Of a stretch of DNA of 64,000 nt, positions 47,084 to 59,285 are shown in pieces. Under the pieces are notes generated by a model. That model had not been told where the DNA came from. It saw only the letters and a program-made list of their open reading frames with translations, and did not search any database. Every line of letters starts with the position of its first letter. Within the stretch, counting starts at the first letter, position 1. Both the position numbers and the translations under genes were made by a program. Source of the stretch: Axinella damicornis (lineage: Eukaryota > Porifera > Demospongiae > Axinellida > Axinellidae); contig OZ007512.1 in the NCBI GenBank assembly GCA_963931865.1, positions 12,842,756 through 12,906,755 of the forward strand. The letters are read 5' to 3'.

Positions 47084-48475
47084 GCTGCAAACCGAGTTTT
47101 CATGAATGGCTATGGCTGCAAGGAGTGGGGACGTTACCACAAATAGCTCATCAGTACTGCAGTTTACATGGCAAAAATTTTGTTGCTAAGGAACAGCGTT
47201 AAGAAGTTGTTGCTAGGGATCTGGCAAAGCTTTGATGCCCAACTCCAAAAATCCCGCAATTCATTATAGGACCGTGTCCAACCTCCTCTGCCGGGTTTCA
47301 CCCTACAATGAATTGCAATGTTAATTCTTGCTACAGCTGTGCATACGTGTCCGTTCCTCATGACGATGACGTGTCTGGAGTTGTGTATAGGTGTCTTCCT
47401 CAGAGTGTCTCTGCCACTGGGACCAGGGATCCTGCAATGGGAGTACATGTCGTACTGGGCCATGCACAGTGGACGATCGCGGAAGAAATCAGGAGGAACA
47501 GACTCGCTGGAATATGGGGGGATGGAGTATGGAGAGGAGGTAGAAGAGAGGAGGCATTTAAATATAATACTTACGAGGCAGAAGCTGATGTTTACAGTTA
47601 AAGCCCTTGGTCTGAGCAAGATAGAGCTCTCTCATTCCTGAATGCAACCCAGCGCTAGATCCTTGGCTTTATTCATGACGCATGAGAATTCTTCAAACAT
47701 GAAATTAGCTTCTCAAGAATACACTTCTTCAACAGTACCTCAACCACACAAGAAACAACCCATTCAGACTTCAACTCACTTCAACACTCTGGAAAGCCAC
47801 AGGCAGTGATAATCGGTTGAGGCATGTGCCCTCAACCGATTATCACTCCCAGGGTTGATAAGTTTCTTAAAGCCCACTTGAAGAGACTCTATCTTATCAG
47901 GAGTGCGTAGTACCTAGCAATTGTTACAAGAGTCATGCACAATATTAATATTGCTGACGTCTGAATGAGTTGGTTCCATTTGACGGCTGCAAGGACGTGC
48001 ATTGCTGCATTCCTATATAAGGAGAGTATATAGAGGCAGGCATTTTCTCTTTCCTATAATGATCACATGCACGGATACATACAATAGCAAAGATGCTAAT
48101 TCAGAGGCATATACCCAGTACACAGTCAAGTAACTGATGAAAATTACCATTCAAGTATAATGATGAACATAATTATTATAGTTGTAATAAACTACAGGGT
48201 TTCTGTTGCTATGGCAATAGTTGTTTGCCATGCAGATAGGCTGCATGCATCTGTGATGTACAACGTCTGGTCTCAGCATAAGATTGAAACCTACGTACAC
48301 AAATCTTCCATTGAAAGTTGCTGCAGTATGGAGGTATGTGTGGTGTGAATGGTTAAAGCCGCAACTAAGGCACCATACACTACGTTGTGAGTAAGCATAT
48401 TTCTGTGCTTTTGAGGATCGATGCTTTGACCTACGTAATTGTGTAGGTGTGTCTCATCTGTAGTAAGCAAAGTCG

Positions 48476-48600
48476 AAATGGAGCAGTGTTGGTAGGATGG
48501 AGAGAGGGATGGAGTGTGGAGCAGTGTTCGTAGGATGGAGAGAGGGGATGGAGTGTGGAGCAGTGTTGGTAGGATGGAGAGAGGGGGGATGGAAGTGTTG
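48476..48600. repeat. Minisatellite remnant, 38-bp unit, about three units, CrAT3
   Basis: Joins intron 3 sequence directly (GCAAAGTCGAAATGGAGC); exon 3 is missing at this junction. Confidence 0.85.
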
Positions 48601-49791
48601 GTAGCTAAGAAAGTAGTCGGTTGGCAGGTAGGCAAGTAGAAGAAGTTCAAGATCAATTTTCAGTTATCACTATTCCAAGACTATCCTCCCACCTACCCAA
48701 ATGTCATTGTTTCGCGCTCTATCCAGCAAAGCCTTCTGCAGCTTCTCCCCAACTCCTCCCTCCCTCCCAAACTCCTCAACTGCTGCCTTTGTCTTTTCCA
48801 GCTCTTCAATTGAAAGCAGAGGCTGGAAAATGGAATGATAGAGATCACATGCACAATGGGAGGTGGTGTAATTATGCTAACTTTTGTTATACAGCATGCA
48901 CAACTCCCAATAAAGGGTAATCTTGATGAACCTGTATACAACGATAGGAGAAGCTAGCAATTTTTAGATGCTAGCATTTCCTGATCTCTTGTATCATAAA
49001 TACCACCATCCACATGTACAAAACTCTCTACTAATAGACTGCTATATAAGTTCTGTATACATATGCATATACCTCGACAGTAGCAATGTATTTCTGTAGG
49101 CTCTGATGCAAGGGTGGTACTGGAAGCTTAGGTAAGGAAGCCTGGTAGCAGTACATCTGTCCAGGCTTGTATCTCTCCTTCCACTCTGGTGGGAGTCGTG
49201 GAAACTGGACCCTGACTGCTCCGTCCCCCTCCCCCGGATGGCCCTGGCTGCGATGGTATGAGGATGACAGAGCCCGCAGAGAAGACTTGGACACCACTGC
49301 ACGAGGTGTGTGGAGTGTCGGGGTTACAAAACCCACTTTCCGGTGAGTTGTAACATTTGAACTTAGTATGACCACACCACTTCAAAAAGACCGGTGTTGC
49401 ATGTTTATCTGAGTTTGGTTGCAATTGGTAAGCGCATTTGCACGCCAAAATCCGATGTTGAGCGGTTTTGACATCACGGCATTCATAAACTGTGTCTGCT
49501 TGTTTCAAAAGTGTCCCTCACAAAATTAAAATTTAATGTCCCGTAAAAGAACTCTACAACCAAGGTAGTAATGTGCACGTGTTTGTTATCGGCAGAGCAT
49601 TTCACTTACTCAGGCTTTGTGCACCAATAGATATCATCTCTAGGTTGCAATTCCTGGTTTCGGATAAACCACGGAGCTATGATTACAAAAATACCATTTG
49701 GTTATAAAGTGGACAATGGACATGTATATACAGATGCAAAGCTTAGCTTAAACGGAAGCTAAGTGTATGGAGAGGATGAGAGCTACGCAAC

Positions 49792-50049
49792 AAGGGGGTG
49801 ACACTCCCATAGACACTGTAGTCAGAGCTGTGACTGAGCTTATCAGTGAATCTTGATCCCGTATACTAGGAAGGGGTGGAGTTGCTACACATTCTTCCGT
49901 ATACTATCGGTGGTCAATCGGTCAATGGCCGAAGTACAGCACAGTCAAACGGTCAAGAGTCTTTTTGCGATGCGGTCAAGCAGCAAAAATGACGGTCAAG
50001 ATTTCGGTCGCAGTTGTGACTACAGCATCTATGGGAGTGTCACCCCCTT
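49792..50049. mobile_element. Same MITE, CrAT3/BBOX-b spacer copy
   Basis: Block-duplicated copy of 10567-10824. Confidence 0.7.
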
Positions 50050-50309
50050 GCGCAACACATGATGTCTCAGTCTTATCATAGCAAAATTAGGTAGATAATA
50101 TTGCTCCTACATCATCCGCAACCACGCCACAGATAAACTTTGCAAGACAATTTCGGCACCAATATCATTTCCATGGTGGCAATTCACGTCTGACAAAGTG
50201 TTGATTTTATTGGGCGAGTTTGGGAGCTCCAGATAGCACAATCTTTGCACTCTGCAGGCAAATGGGGAACACATCACTAGCTATGAAGTGGCTAGAAGCC
50301 CCACTGGCG

Positions 50310-50386
50310 TGCACTGACTGTGGGGCATATGAAGGTTTTCTGTCTGCAGTAGACAGAAAACCTTCATGTGCCCCACAGTCAGTGCA
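50310..50386. repeat. 77-bp palindrome, CrAT3/BBOX-b spacer copy
   Basis: Block-duplicated copy of 11085-11161. Confidence 0.9.
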
Positions 50387-50717
50387 TTGTGCAAACATGA
50401 TTAATATTCCTTCAGATCACGACCGCTGTCCATACAGCAAAACTCATAATTATGGCGACAGCCTCACCTCTCCTGATATGCTTAGACAGACAGGATATTC
50501 TCCAAAGCATCGTTGCGTGCACCTAATCGCTTCCAAAGACGGGAATACACAGTCAAATCCAAGGGAGTGACACTCCAATTCACGCCGTAGTCAGAGCTGC
50601 GACCGGGTCAAGAAATCTTGACCGTCATTTTTGCTGCTTGATGTCGATGATGGTCGCAGCTAGCTCCTATATATACATGTATGTACCATAGACGCCACAG
50701 TCAAGTGCAAGTCAAAG

Positions 50718-50768
50718 TTCACCGCGCGGCGCCGCCGGCCGCGCATATTGATGACGTAATCGCTAACG
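50718..50768. promoter_or_regulatory. Conserved GC-rich/CRE-like block, BBOX-b copy
   Basis: Same GC-rich core and TGACGTAA motif as at 11493-11543, in the spacer between CrAT3 and BBOX-b. Confidence 0.5.
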
Positions 50769-51046
50769 TTATATATATATTATTATATAATTATTATTAT
50801 TGTAATAATTATATCTCGTGACCATTTTCAATTTCGCGGGAGATTCGAATCCATGCTCTGAACTGCTACGGTGAGAAAGCCAATTGGCATGCAGAGCTGA
50901 AACCAGTGGTCTATACAGCCTCCTGGAACCCTGAAGCTTATCGCTGACTGACTACTGTCATCTTTGGCACACGAAGATCATCTGCGGAGCACCGCTGCTA
51001 CCTGAACTGTATCTGAATCCACTGTGATTCCAATTGCAAGACTAAA

Positions 51047-52153
51047 ATGTAAGTGTCACGCTCGACTAAATGTAAATGACGTGGACATTGGTCCGGAGGA
51101 AGTACATACTTAAGTATAGGTAATGAAACACATGCATGCACATTCAGAACTGTAGCTATGGACACACTTTCATCTTCTATTGGACCAGGTGTTGTCCTTT
51201 AAGAGACCTGGTCAAACCCGTAGTGGAAGAGGCTCTCTGGACTAGCGAGAACGAACTACCACAGTACGAATTCTCTGCAAAGGAGGAACGTTTTGAGTCA
51301 TGGATGAAAGACCTACGCAAATGGGGGGCGATCTGTGTGCACGGGTGAGGAGGGAGTAGTTGATTTCCTAACAATGGTTTCACCGCTGTGGCCAAGGACA
51401 TACCACCCTACTAACATTGTCCATCTTGAAGCAACACCAAAATCAAAATCAGTACAGTTGGCCTACGCTGTGAAGGACCTTGAACTGCACACTGACTATG
51501 CCGACTACCTTCCTCCTCCTAAACTGGTGGGATTGCTCTGCACTGAGCTGAACGCACCCAAGCAGTATACGACCACTTTCATTACAGATTGTTTCAAGGT
51601 GATTCAAGATCTGAGACAAGAGGATCCGGAAACCTTTCGTGTTCTGAGTACAACACCTTTAAAACGTGGACGTCATCGATTGGTTATTGAGGAAGAGTGT
51701 GACCCTTCAGAACTACGGATGTACCAGAGAAGTTTCATCCTGGAAGACCCAGTAGTTTGCATGGACGGCGACAAGATCCAGCGTATTCACATACGTCGGG
51801 GGAAGGATGTTGGACTTAGTCTGGGGTCCCATGACGATGAGTGCGTAAGGAGGTACTACGAAGCATATGAGAAAGTGTACAATTTGATAAGTGATCCCAA
51901 GTACACACAGGGGTTTGTCCTTAAACCCGGAATGATGCTCGTATTTGACAACTACCGTGTGTGTCATGGAAGATCTGAGATCCACCCTTCAACCCACCGC
52001 GTAGGGAAGATAGCTTACATTAGCGAAGATGGTTGGTGTAATCGATGGCGCCTGATGTTAGGACAGAAGTCTGGTCTCGACATCAAGTGGCTTTACGGTT
52101 GCTCAGATGAAGCACTGGCAATTCTTGCACAACAGAACGAAAACTTGAAATGA
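51047..52153 (+). pseudogene. BBOX1: BBOX-b: gamma-butyrobetaine/trimethyllysine dioxygenase-like gene with an 11-nt deletion
   Basis: Near-identical copy of BBOX-a. The ATG is again split by the intron (AT at 51047-51048, coding resumes at 51189). An 11-nt stretch present in BBOX-a is missing near 51345, between short TG repeats, so the frame from the ATG stops at 51346-51348. Downstream the frame is open to the stop at 52151-52153 and holds the HTD iron ligands, the 4 nt lost from BBOX-a, and the distal His in RVCHGR. A shorter product from the Met at 51335 would keep the dioxygenase core but lose the first part of the domain. It lies head-to-head with CrAT3. Function as in BBOX-a; whether any product is made cannot be told. 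Confidence 0.85.
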
Positions 52154-52554
52154 ATATCTAGAAAGTAGAATTAAAGATGTAGAAATGCTGTAGCCTTGTT
52201 CGGTTAATTCCCAGGAGACCTGGAGGCGTGGGAACGAGGTTAGAAATGCTGTAAGTGTCCAGTACTCACATAATTATCACAGTGCTGCATGTGTATGATG
52301 TCATCAGCTAGACCTATAAAATATTTTTGTCGGGTTTAAACACTGTATTTAATAGCTTGTCAATTTTTGACCACACTTCTTGTTCATGCAGCTCTTATTT
52401 GATATCATATCCGATGATCGACCTGTGTATCGATCACTTGCACGACATTGAGTGTAAGGTACACATTAGGTACAACGTGCTTTTTGTTTGATATAAATGA
52501 GATGCCTAAACAAAATGTAAGACTTAGTGTACTATTTATTTTATTTTATTTTTA

Positions 52555-52685
52555 TTTTATGAGAAACCACCATGTAGAGTGGCTAACGAGGTAACCGGAA
52601 TAGCATGAATGCTAATATTAACCAGTACCCCGGGACCAACGGCTTTACATCCCCTCCGAAGGATGCGGTTAGTACTCCTGTACTG
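52555..52685 (-). mobile_element. SINE body fragment (copy)
   Basis: Block-duplicated copy of the fragment at 13340-13470. Confidence 0.5.
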
Positions 52686-53187
52686 TAGTTACTACAATGC
52701 ATTAGTGGTGCACTTGACAGTATTCATAAATTATATAGGAGCATACCCACATTATAAAATTATACATTGTGTTTTGCCCTTGTCTACATTGAAAGACCAC
52801 AATCGCTGACAGCTATAAAAGTAGATATCTCCATTATAGCTAACGCCTCTCATCATTACAGTGACTTATACATGGCCAAAAAATACGAAAGTGGTCCATA
52901 CAACCTCTCATATTCGATGCATGAAGGATTGATTTCCAGACCTGTCCCAGTGTCCCTATACTGGTGAATTAGGTCAAATGAACTTCATGCATCAGCATGC
53001 AACAAGCTTCCTACCTTAATTAAATTGAGCTATAGTACTTTGTAAAACCATTATCACTAAAATCAATTCTGCATCCAACCAACTTAAATATAGACACACA
53101 TGTACCATTAAGGTTCAACTAGCCTCGTTCCCAGGCCGCGTAGCTTGCATGGGAACGAGGGTAAGGCTCAACTTGTCAAATCCACAG

Positions 53188-56100
53188 CTACGTGAGTGTC
53201 TTGGCAGCCGCCATAACATTGCGCATCTCCGTCAAGCTCTCCATCAGAGCCTGGCCGTACTGCTGGCTGTCTGTGTCGTGGTAATGGCGAAATGAGGTAA
53301 TAGCAAAGATCACCTGCTTCTCCTGTAGGTTGTAGCACACTCCATAGCCTTCCTCTACATCTGGAGGGTGGCATGCAACGATGTCGTTATGAGTACTGGA
53401 TACCTGAGTGAGAGAAGAGACAGATCCATTACAGCTAACCCAGGAGTGGTTGACCTCTTTGAACCTGGGAGTCTAGCAGGACACTGTCCGTAGTGGAACT
53501 ATGCACACTCCAGACGACACACTACAAAGCCAGCACCATCTTGATCACATCTTCGAGAATGGCTGCATCCACATTCTCCAGTACCGTCTGTAGTCGCTCG
53601 TTATTAGCTGCAAGTACGAGTGTGACATCACCTATATATGTATGGGGCCAGTGAGCAATATAGTCGCCTAGGAGTCTCGTGCCCAGGCCGTATGAGGGTC
53701 TGGGAACGAGACTAGTCGCCAAGGAGAACAAGGATAGCTGCAAGTACGAGTGTGACATCACCTATGTATGGGGCCAGTGAGCAATATAGTCGCCTAGGAG
53801 TCTCGTGCCCAGATCATATGAGGGTCTGGGAACGAGACTAGTCGCCAAGGAGAACAAGGATAGCTGCAAGTACGACCTGGTGGATGTAATCAGAGTATCC
53901 ACGAGGTCTGAGAGCAGGATCCGAGGATACCGATCTATTTCTGGCAGTGGTACTGTACACTCGAATGAAACTAAAAATCAATTATGCATTATTCACTTCC
54001 CCCCAAAATTACACTCCTGGTAGGGGAAAAATTGTGCCGCGTAATGTAAATAAATAATCAAACCTCATAGCTCGCAGGAAAGGCCTACAAAGATTCTGAC
54101 TACACCGTCGTGATCGCTATCATGCAGTTAGACAAACCCATAATAATTGTGCTGAGACTCACCTTGGTGGTGGAGATACAAACGCTGCCGTCGGCCGCCA
54201 TTGCTCGATCGTTCTCTTCGACGTTGGTTGCCAGTACAGTCATACGAAGGGCCCACAAGTTTCTGACCACACAGCCGTAATCGCTGTCGTTCACTGACGC
54301 TTACATACCAAAACTCACCGTGCTGGCAAAGTTGTAAGTGCTGTAATAACTTCGTGTCTTCCCTTTGGCCGCCATTGCTAGCGATCGACTGAGTGCGGTT
54401 GCCACGTGGCACGTGCGTTAATTGGAACTAACTGCGATACGCTACGGCGAGTCGCAGCCGGCGTTGCATGCAACGGCTACCAGGAGTGCGGTTGCCCCTC
54501 GAATAAAAAAATAAAATAAAAATAAAAATCACATCTTTACCCTGTTCTTCAACTAAACTACCAGTACTAAAATAAATATCCGACTGATACCTGGCTGGTC
54601 GTGGGGTTGTAGTCATGGATTCGTGAGTAGGTCTCATCCTTGAATATGCCAGGTGTCTCCATCCTCATTTCTGTGGCTAGAATCTTCAGCGTCATCAGAT
54701 GCCGGTCCATTGCTTGGCCTGAGATTGCCTTGTGGATGGGGTTAAGACCAGTTAGAGTAGCTACTAAGATTGCCTTGTGGATGGGGTTAAGACCAGTTAG
54801 TGCTACTCACGTGACCCTCAACGAATCAGACGCCTCAGAATCGATCACATGACGGAGCATTAATAAGCTTAATGCACACTTTAGTGTGCATTATCTAGAT
54901 AGTGCACACTTTTCAAAGATCAAAGGCTGTCTCGGGTCAGTGAGTTGCACTAAGCAGTTTAGATACCAGTTTGCAGTGCATTACGGGCTTTAGTGCACTC
55001 GGGCAATCTAGTTAACGGTCTCGGGCGGATAATGCACTCGCCTTCGGCTCTTGCATTATCTCGCCCTCGACCGTTAACTAGATTGCCCTCGTGCACTAAA
55101 ACCCGTAATGCACTGCAAAGTGGTATCTAAATATTACTTAGAGTAGCTACTAAGATTGCCTTGTGGATGGGGTTAAGACCAGTTAGAGTAGCTACTAAGA
55201 TTGCCTTGTGGATGGGGTTAAGACCAGTTAGAGTAGCTACTAAGATTGCCTTGTGGATGGGGTTAAGACCAGTTAGAGTAGTTACTAAGATTGCCTTGTG
55301 GATGGGGTTAAGACCAGTTAGAGTAGCTACTAAGATCGCTGTTATATTTGCATGGAAGCAGAAAGTAGGTCTTGTATCAAAGCATTTGCAAAAGCAACTT
55401 ATGGTGTAGTAATAAGTAAAATTATCCAGGTGTGCAAAATCGAGTGAGAATGGGATAGCTGAATTTACTGCTCTCTCAGCCTGATCAATGCTTCATACAT
55501 ACTGATGATGCCACTCCATATGTGCGCTCACTGGGGGTGAACCGGCTTCAAGACTAATCTCAACTCTTCTGTAAAATATTCGAGCTCATAGGCGGTGGAA
55601 CTGGTCTGATGATCAACTGCTTTGGCTTGCAGCCTCTGCATGCACACATACTGCCTCCACTATACTGTGCCTGACCAAAGCTCAAATGCTTCCGCCGCCC
55701 CTGGAACTCGGTTTTAAATGTCTCCATCAGTGGAGCACGAGTGTATGTTTAATGTCATAATTTTCTATACTGATTGCCCCGGCACATTCTGATGTCATTG
55801 ACAGTCATGTGCAACTGCTCCATGCATGGGGGAGGTATCCACTTCCGGGTGGGTACAATCGGTGGACTGGAATGAATCATGGACCGGACTGGACTGGAAT
55901 CCTAAAATTAGTTATGAGTGAGTGGTGAGCAGGACATTGCTGATGTATGCATACCGGTACTATCATACTTACGTCATTGACACGGACAGTGTGGGCTTTT
56001 ATTGCCTGTACCAGGGAGTTAGCCTTTTCTTCAACCTGAGAAAGTGATCATACGCAGAGTATTACACAAGGAGAATCACCTGAAGATTCCAATTGAGAAC

Positions 56101-57219
56101 TAAGTCACCCTGCACTGAATATAACCTTGGTTAATGGAGCCTCAAGAACGCCAAGATGGGTCATGAATATCATTAACAACACTACAAGCTGCAAGTACGT
56201 GTTCAAATACAAAGAAAGCTTTTACTTGACACTGTTGGACTATACCTATACTAGGGTACTTCACTTTCGCCATTACGATGACTGAGCGTTCAGTTGAAAC
56301 ATCGGCAAACTCGGTACCAGAGAACCTTCTAATCCATTTATGCAGGACCCAACTGAGAATCCACCACTTCGAAGATACTTCATTTCCGTGCTGTTTGCCT
56401 TGCCATTACTTTTAGGTTTGAATATGCCTTACTTTCAGTAAACAAAAACAACACTACAATTAACTCACTGATGCATTGCTGTCACTCATTGTCTTCACAA
56501 ACGTCAACGATGCGCTGGTGGTGGATCGAACGATCTCTAGCCTGCCTAGCTTGTACCACCATTGTCTTGCAGCCTCATAATGTGTGAAAGTCAGGTTCTT
56601 GTACAACCTACAAGAGAAGTATCTTTCATTATTAGGGCACCCTGCAGAGGTTGAAATAAGGATTACATGTTGAGCGGTCAAATGTCCTAGCACTTTAGAT
56701 TTTGATTGGTCATTTAAAAAATATGCTAGATCATGCCAGTCACCAAAAATAAATCAAAAGAGCATGAAAGTGTGTTCTCCAAGCTGCACTCAAATCCATG
56801 TTGGTTGTGTATATATGAATTTGGTTGACTACTCATGCATAAAGAAAGAGAGAATGGCAGATTCCAACCAGGTACATTTGGGTCATGCACTTAGGTGATT
56901 GTATTCACGCATGTTGACTGGTCACGCCTACAGAACAAGTGCATTTGTGTTGCAGTCATTTTAGTTTAATGTACGGAAATTGACCGATATCCGCATGTTA
57001 TTTCGACCTCTGCACTGGCAACAAGCCTGTCATCACAGTGTGGTTACTTGTAATAAGCCAATTGGATAGCATGTTGGATGAAACCATCAGGTGACAATAG
57101 GAAAGACTTGATCAGGTTCTTTCCAAAGTCTGTGAAGGCGAATACCTCAACATCAGCATCACGTATCAAACTGCGGTTGGCCGGGGGAGTGGTGTGTGAG
57201 TGTGAATGTGTGTATGTGT

Positions 57220-57270
<51 letters not shown>

Positions 57271-59243
57271 GTAAGATAAAATCATACTTTGGTGCATTGC
57301 ACACTTGAAATGTATCTTAATAATTAATTTATTCGAGGGGCGACCGCACTCCTGGTAGCCGCGGTTAAATGGTAGCACAAGCTAAGTGTGACAGTTCGTT
57401 CCAATTATCACACACACGTGTGTACCATGATAGCTATATATAGGGACGATCAGAAATTATTTAGAGTGCTCTCAAGTAGCATTCATAGCCGCGTTGCAAC
57501 CCGGTTGCGGCTCTCCGTAGCGCAAGGTAAGTATTGGAATTCATTCCAAATAACGCACATGCCACGTGGCAACTATGCTCAGTCGATCGCGAGCAATGGC
57601 GACCAAAAGGAAGACAAGAGCACTCACAACTTAGCCAGCACGGTGAGTTCCAGCATGTAAGTGTCAGTGAACGACAGCGATCACGGCCGTGTGGTCAGAA
57701 TCTTTGTGGGGCCTTCGTAGACTGTACTGGCAACCAACGTTGAAGAGAGCGATCGAGCAATGGCGGCCGACGGCACAACAAAAGCGCTTGTATCTCCACC
57801 ACCAAGGTGAGTTTCAGCACCAAAATTGTACGGTTGGGACAGTGCATGATAGCGATCATGAAGGTGTAGTCAGAATCTTCGTACGCCATTCCTATCACTC
57901 GAATGAGTTATTTACATTAATTACGCGGCACAATTTTTCCTATACCAGGAGTGTAATAGGTGGGAGCAGCAAGACTACAATTAAGAATGCATTTTACCCA
58001 CAGGTCAGTAATCTGATGGACGACTATACCCTGATCCACTTTTGCTTCAGATGAACTGGAGTTTTCTGAACTCAGCTTTTGCTCAACTGTTTGCTGGTAG
58101 GTTTGATCAATGACCTTATCCTGTAAGGACTTGTTTTGGCCCTGACTCTCTTGAAATGGGTCAAGGTGTGCAAATGCACCACTCCCTGAACAATGAGTGG
58201 TACTTTATGCTATGCTATAATATGAATGATCAACAAAGTCTCCAGTTTACAGCCCTTGTGGAACAGCCGTGAGGTGCCTGCGACTCACACTCGGAAGCAT
58301 GCAGCAACACAGGGTACGGGTGGTACATGATTGCCGAGCAAGGCCACCATTTGACACTGTTGATGCTGTAGCTGGGTCTCGCATAGCAAGACCCTCACAG
58401 AAAGGAGAGTCTGGTTAACTGCATGCCCACATACGTATAAGACTTGTTCAGATACCCACACCAACTGGCTGTGCGCATAGGGGGGAGCCTGGGAACGAGG
58501 CTATTGCACATGCACATACCTGTCCATGTTTTGCTTGGCAGCCTCAATGTCCCTGGCACTCTCACTGGAGATATTCCACTGCAGGTGCTCAGCTGGAGAC
58601 AGGACTGAGCCATCCACGTTGGAGGCCTCTCCCAGGAGATCGTACTGCAACCTGTGGGGGGAGAGGTATTCAGCAAGAATGTTTGAAAGAGAAGGGAAGA
58701 GAAGGGACTACCACAGCAAGGGGAGGTACGTGGACAGGGGCGGATACAGGATTTATGAAAGGGGGGGGGGGGGGGGGGGGGGGCACCATATATTAAACGC
58801 TGCCGGAGGCAGTGCATAGAGGTGTGTAGTGCTGATCAGTGCGTGCGAAGCGCGGAAAAATTTTTTCGCCTTCATTTTTCACTTCTCAGGATGGGCTCTC
58901 GTGGCACCTTCGTGCTTTGCACTGCAAGTTCCAGGATTGCAGGTCACAGGGCCGCCATGAGCTTCTTCCTTGCTCAAATTTCGCTCACGTACGTACACGG
59001 AGGGGTATACTAGATCGTGGTCTCGTTCCCAAGCCGTTCGGTTTCAGGCAACTCACGATATTGCGAGCTGAGGAGGCCAGGCCAGGAGTTGCAACGTAGC
59101 AGCAGCAAGTTAGTAAGTGCTAGCTAGCTATATAAAAAATTTTTTCTCTAGCCAGGGGGGGGGGGGGCACCGGCCCCCCTGGATCCGCCACTGGTGGATG
59201 TGAATGGTAGCACACTGAGTGATTATCTTTTGTGCACACCAAC

Positions 59244-59285
<42 letters not shown>

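Larger units (their letters stand above)
37949..49296 (-). pseudogene. CRAT: CrAT3: CRAT-like pseudogene (exon 3 lost, exon 6 inverted, exon 7 frameshift)
   Basis: Third CRAT-like copy, close to CrAT1. Minus-strand exons: 49073-49296, 48697-48822, (exon 3 absent), 47959-48012, 47347-47506, (exon 6 on the plus strand at 45521-45707), 45054-45245, 44023-44129, 43673-43804, 41927-42049, 40966-41101, 40311-40373, 39491-39628 and 37949-38164 (stop). Exon 7 is 192 nt instead of 209, a 17-nt frameshifting loss. Exon 3 and its flank are gone between 48476 and 48600, where only three minisatellite units remain. Exon 4 has a GTCAGC donor where CrAT1 has GTGAGC. The other exons, including the catalytic His (LEHVPADG) and the DRH motif, are intact. 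A transposon at 42713-43536 sits in the intron between exons 8 and 9 territory. Three independent lesions make a working enzyme unlikely. Confidence 0.85.
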
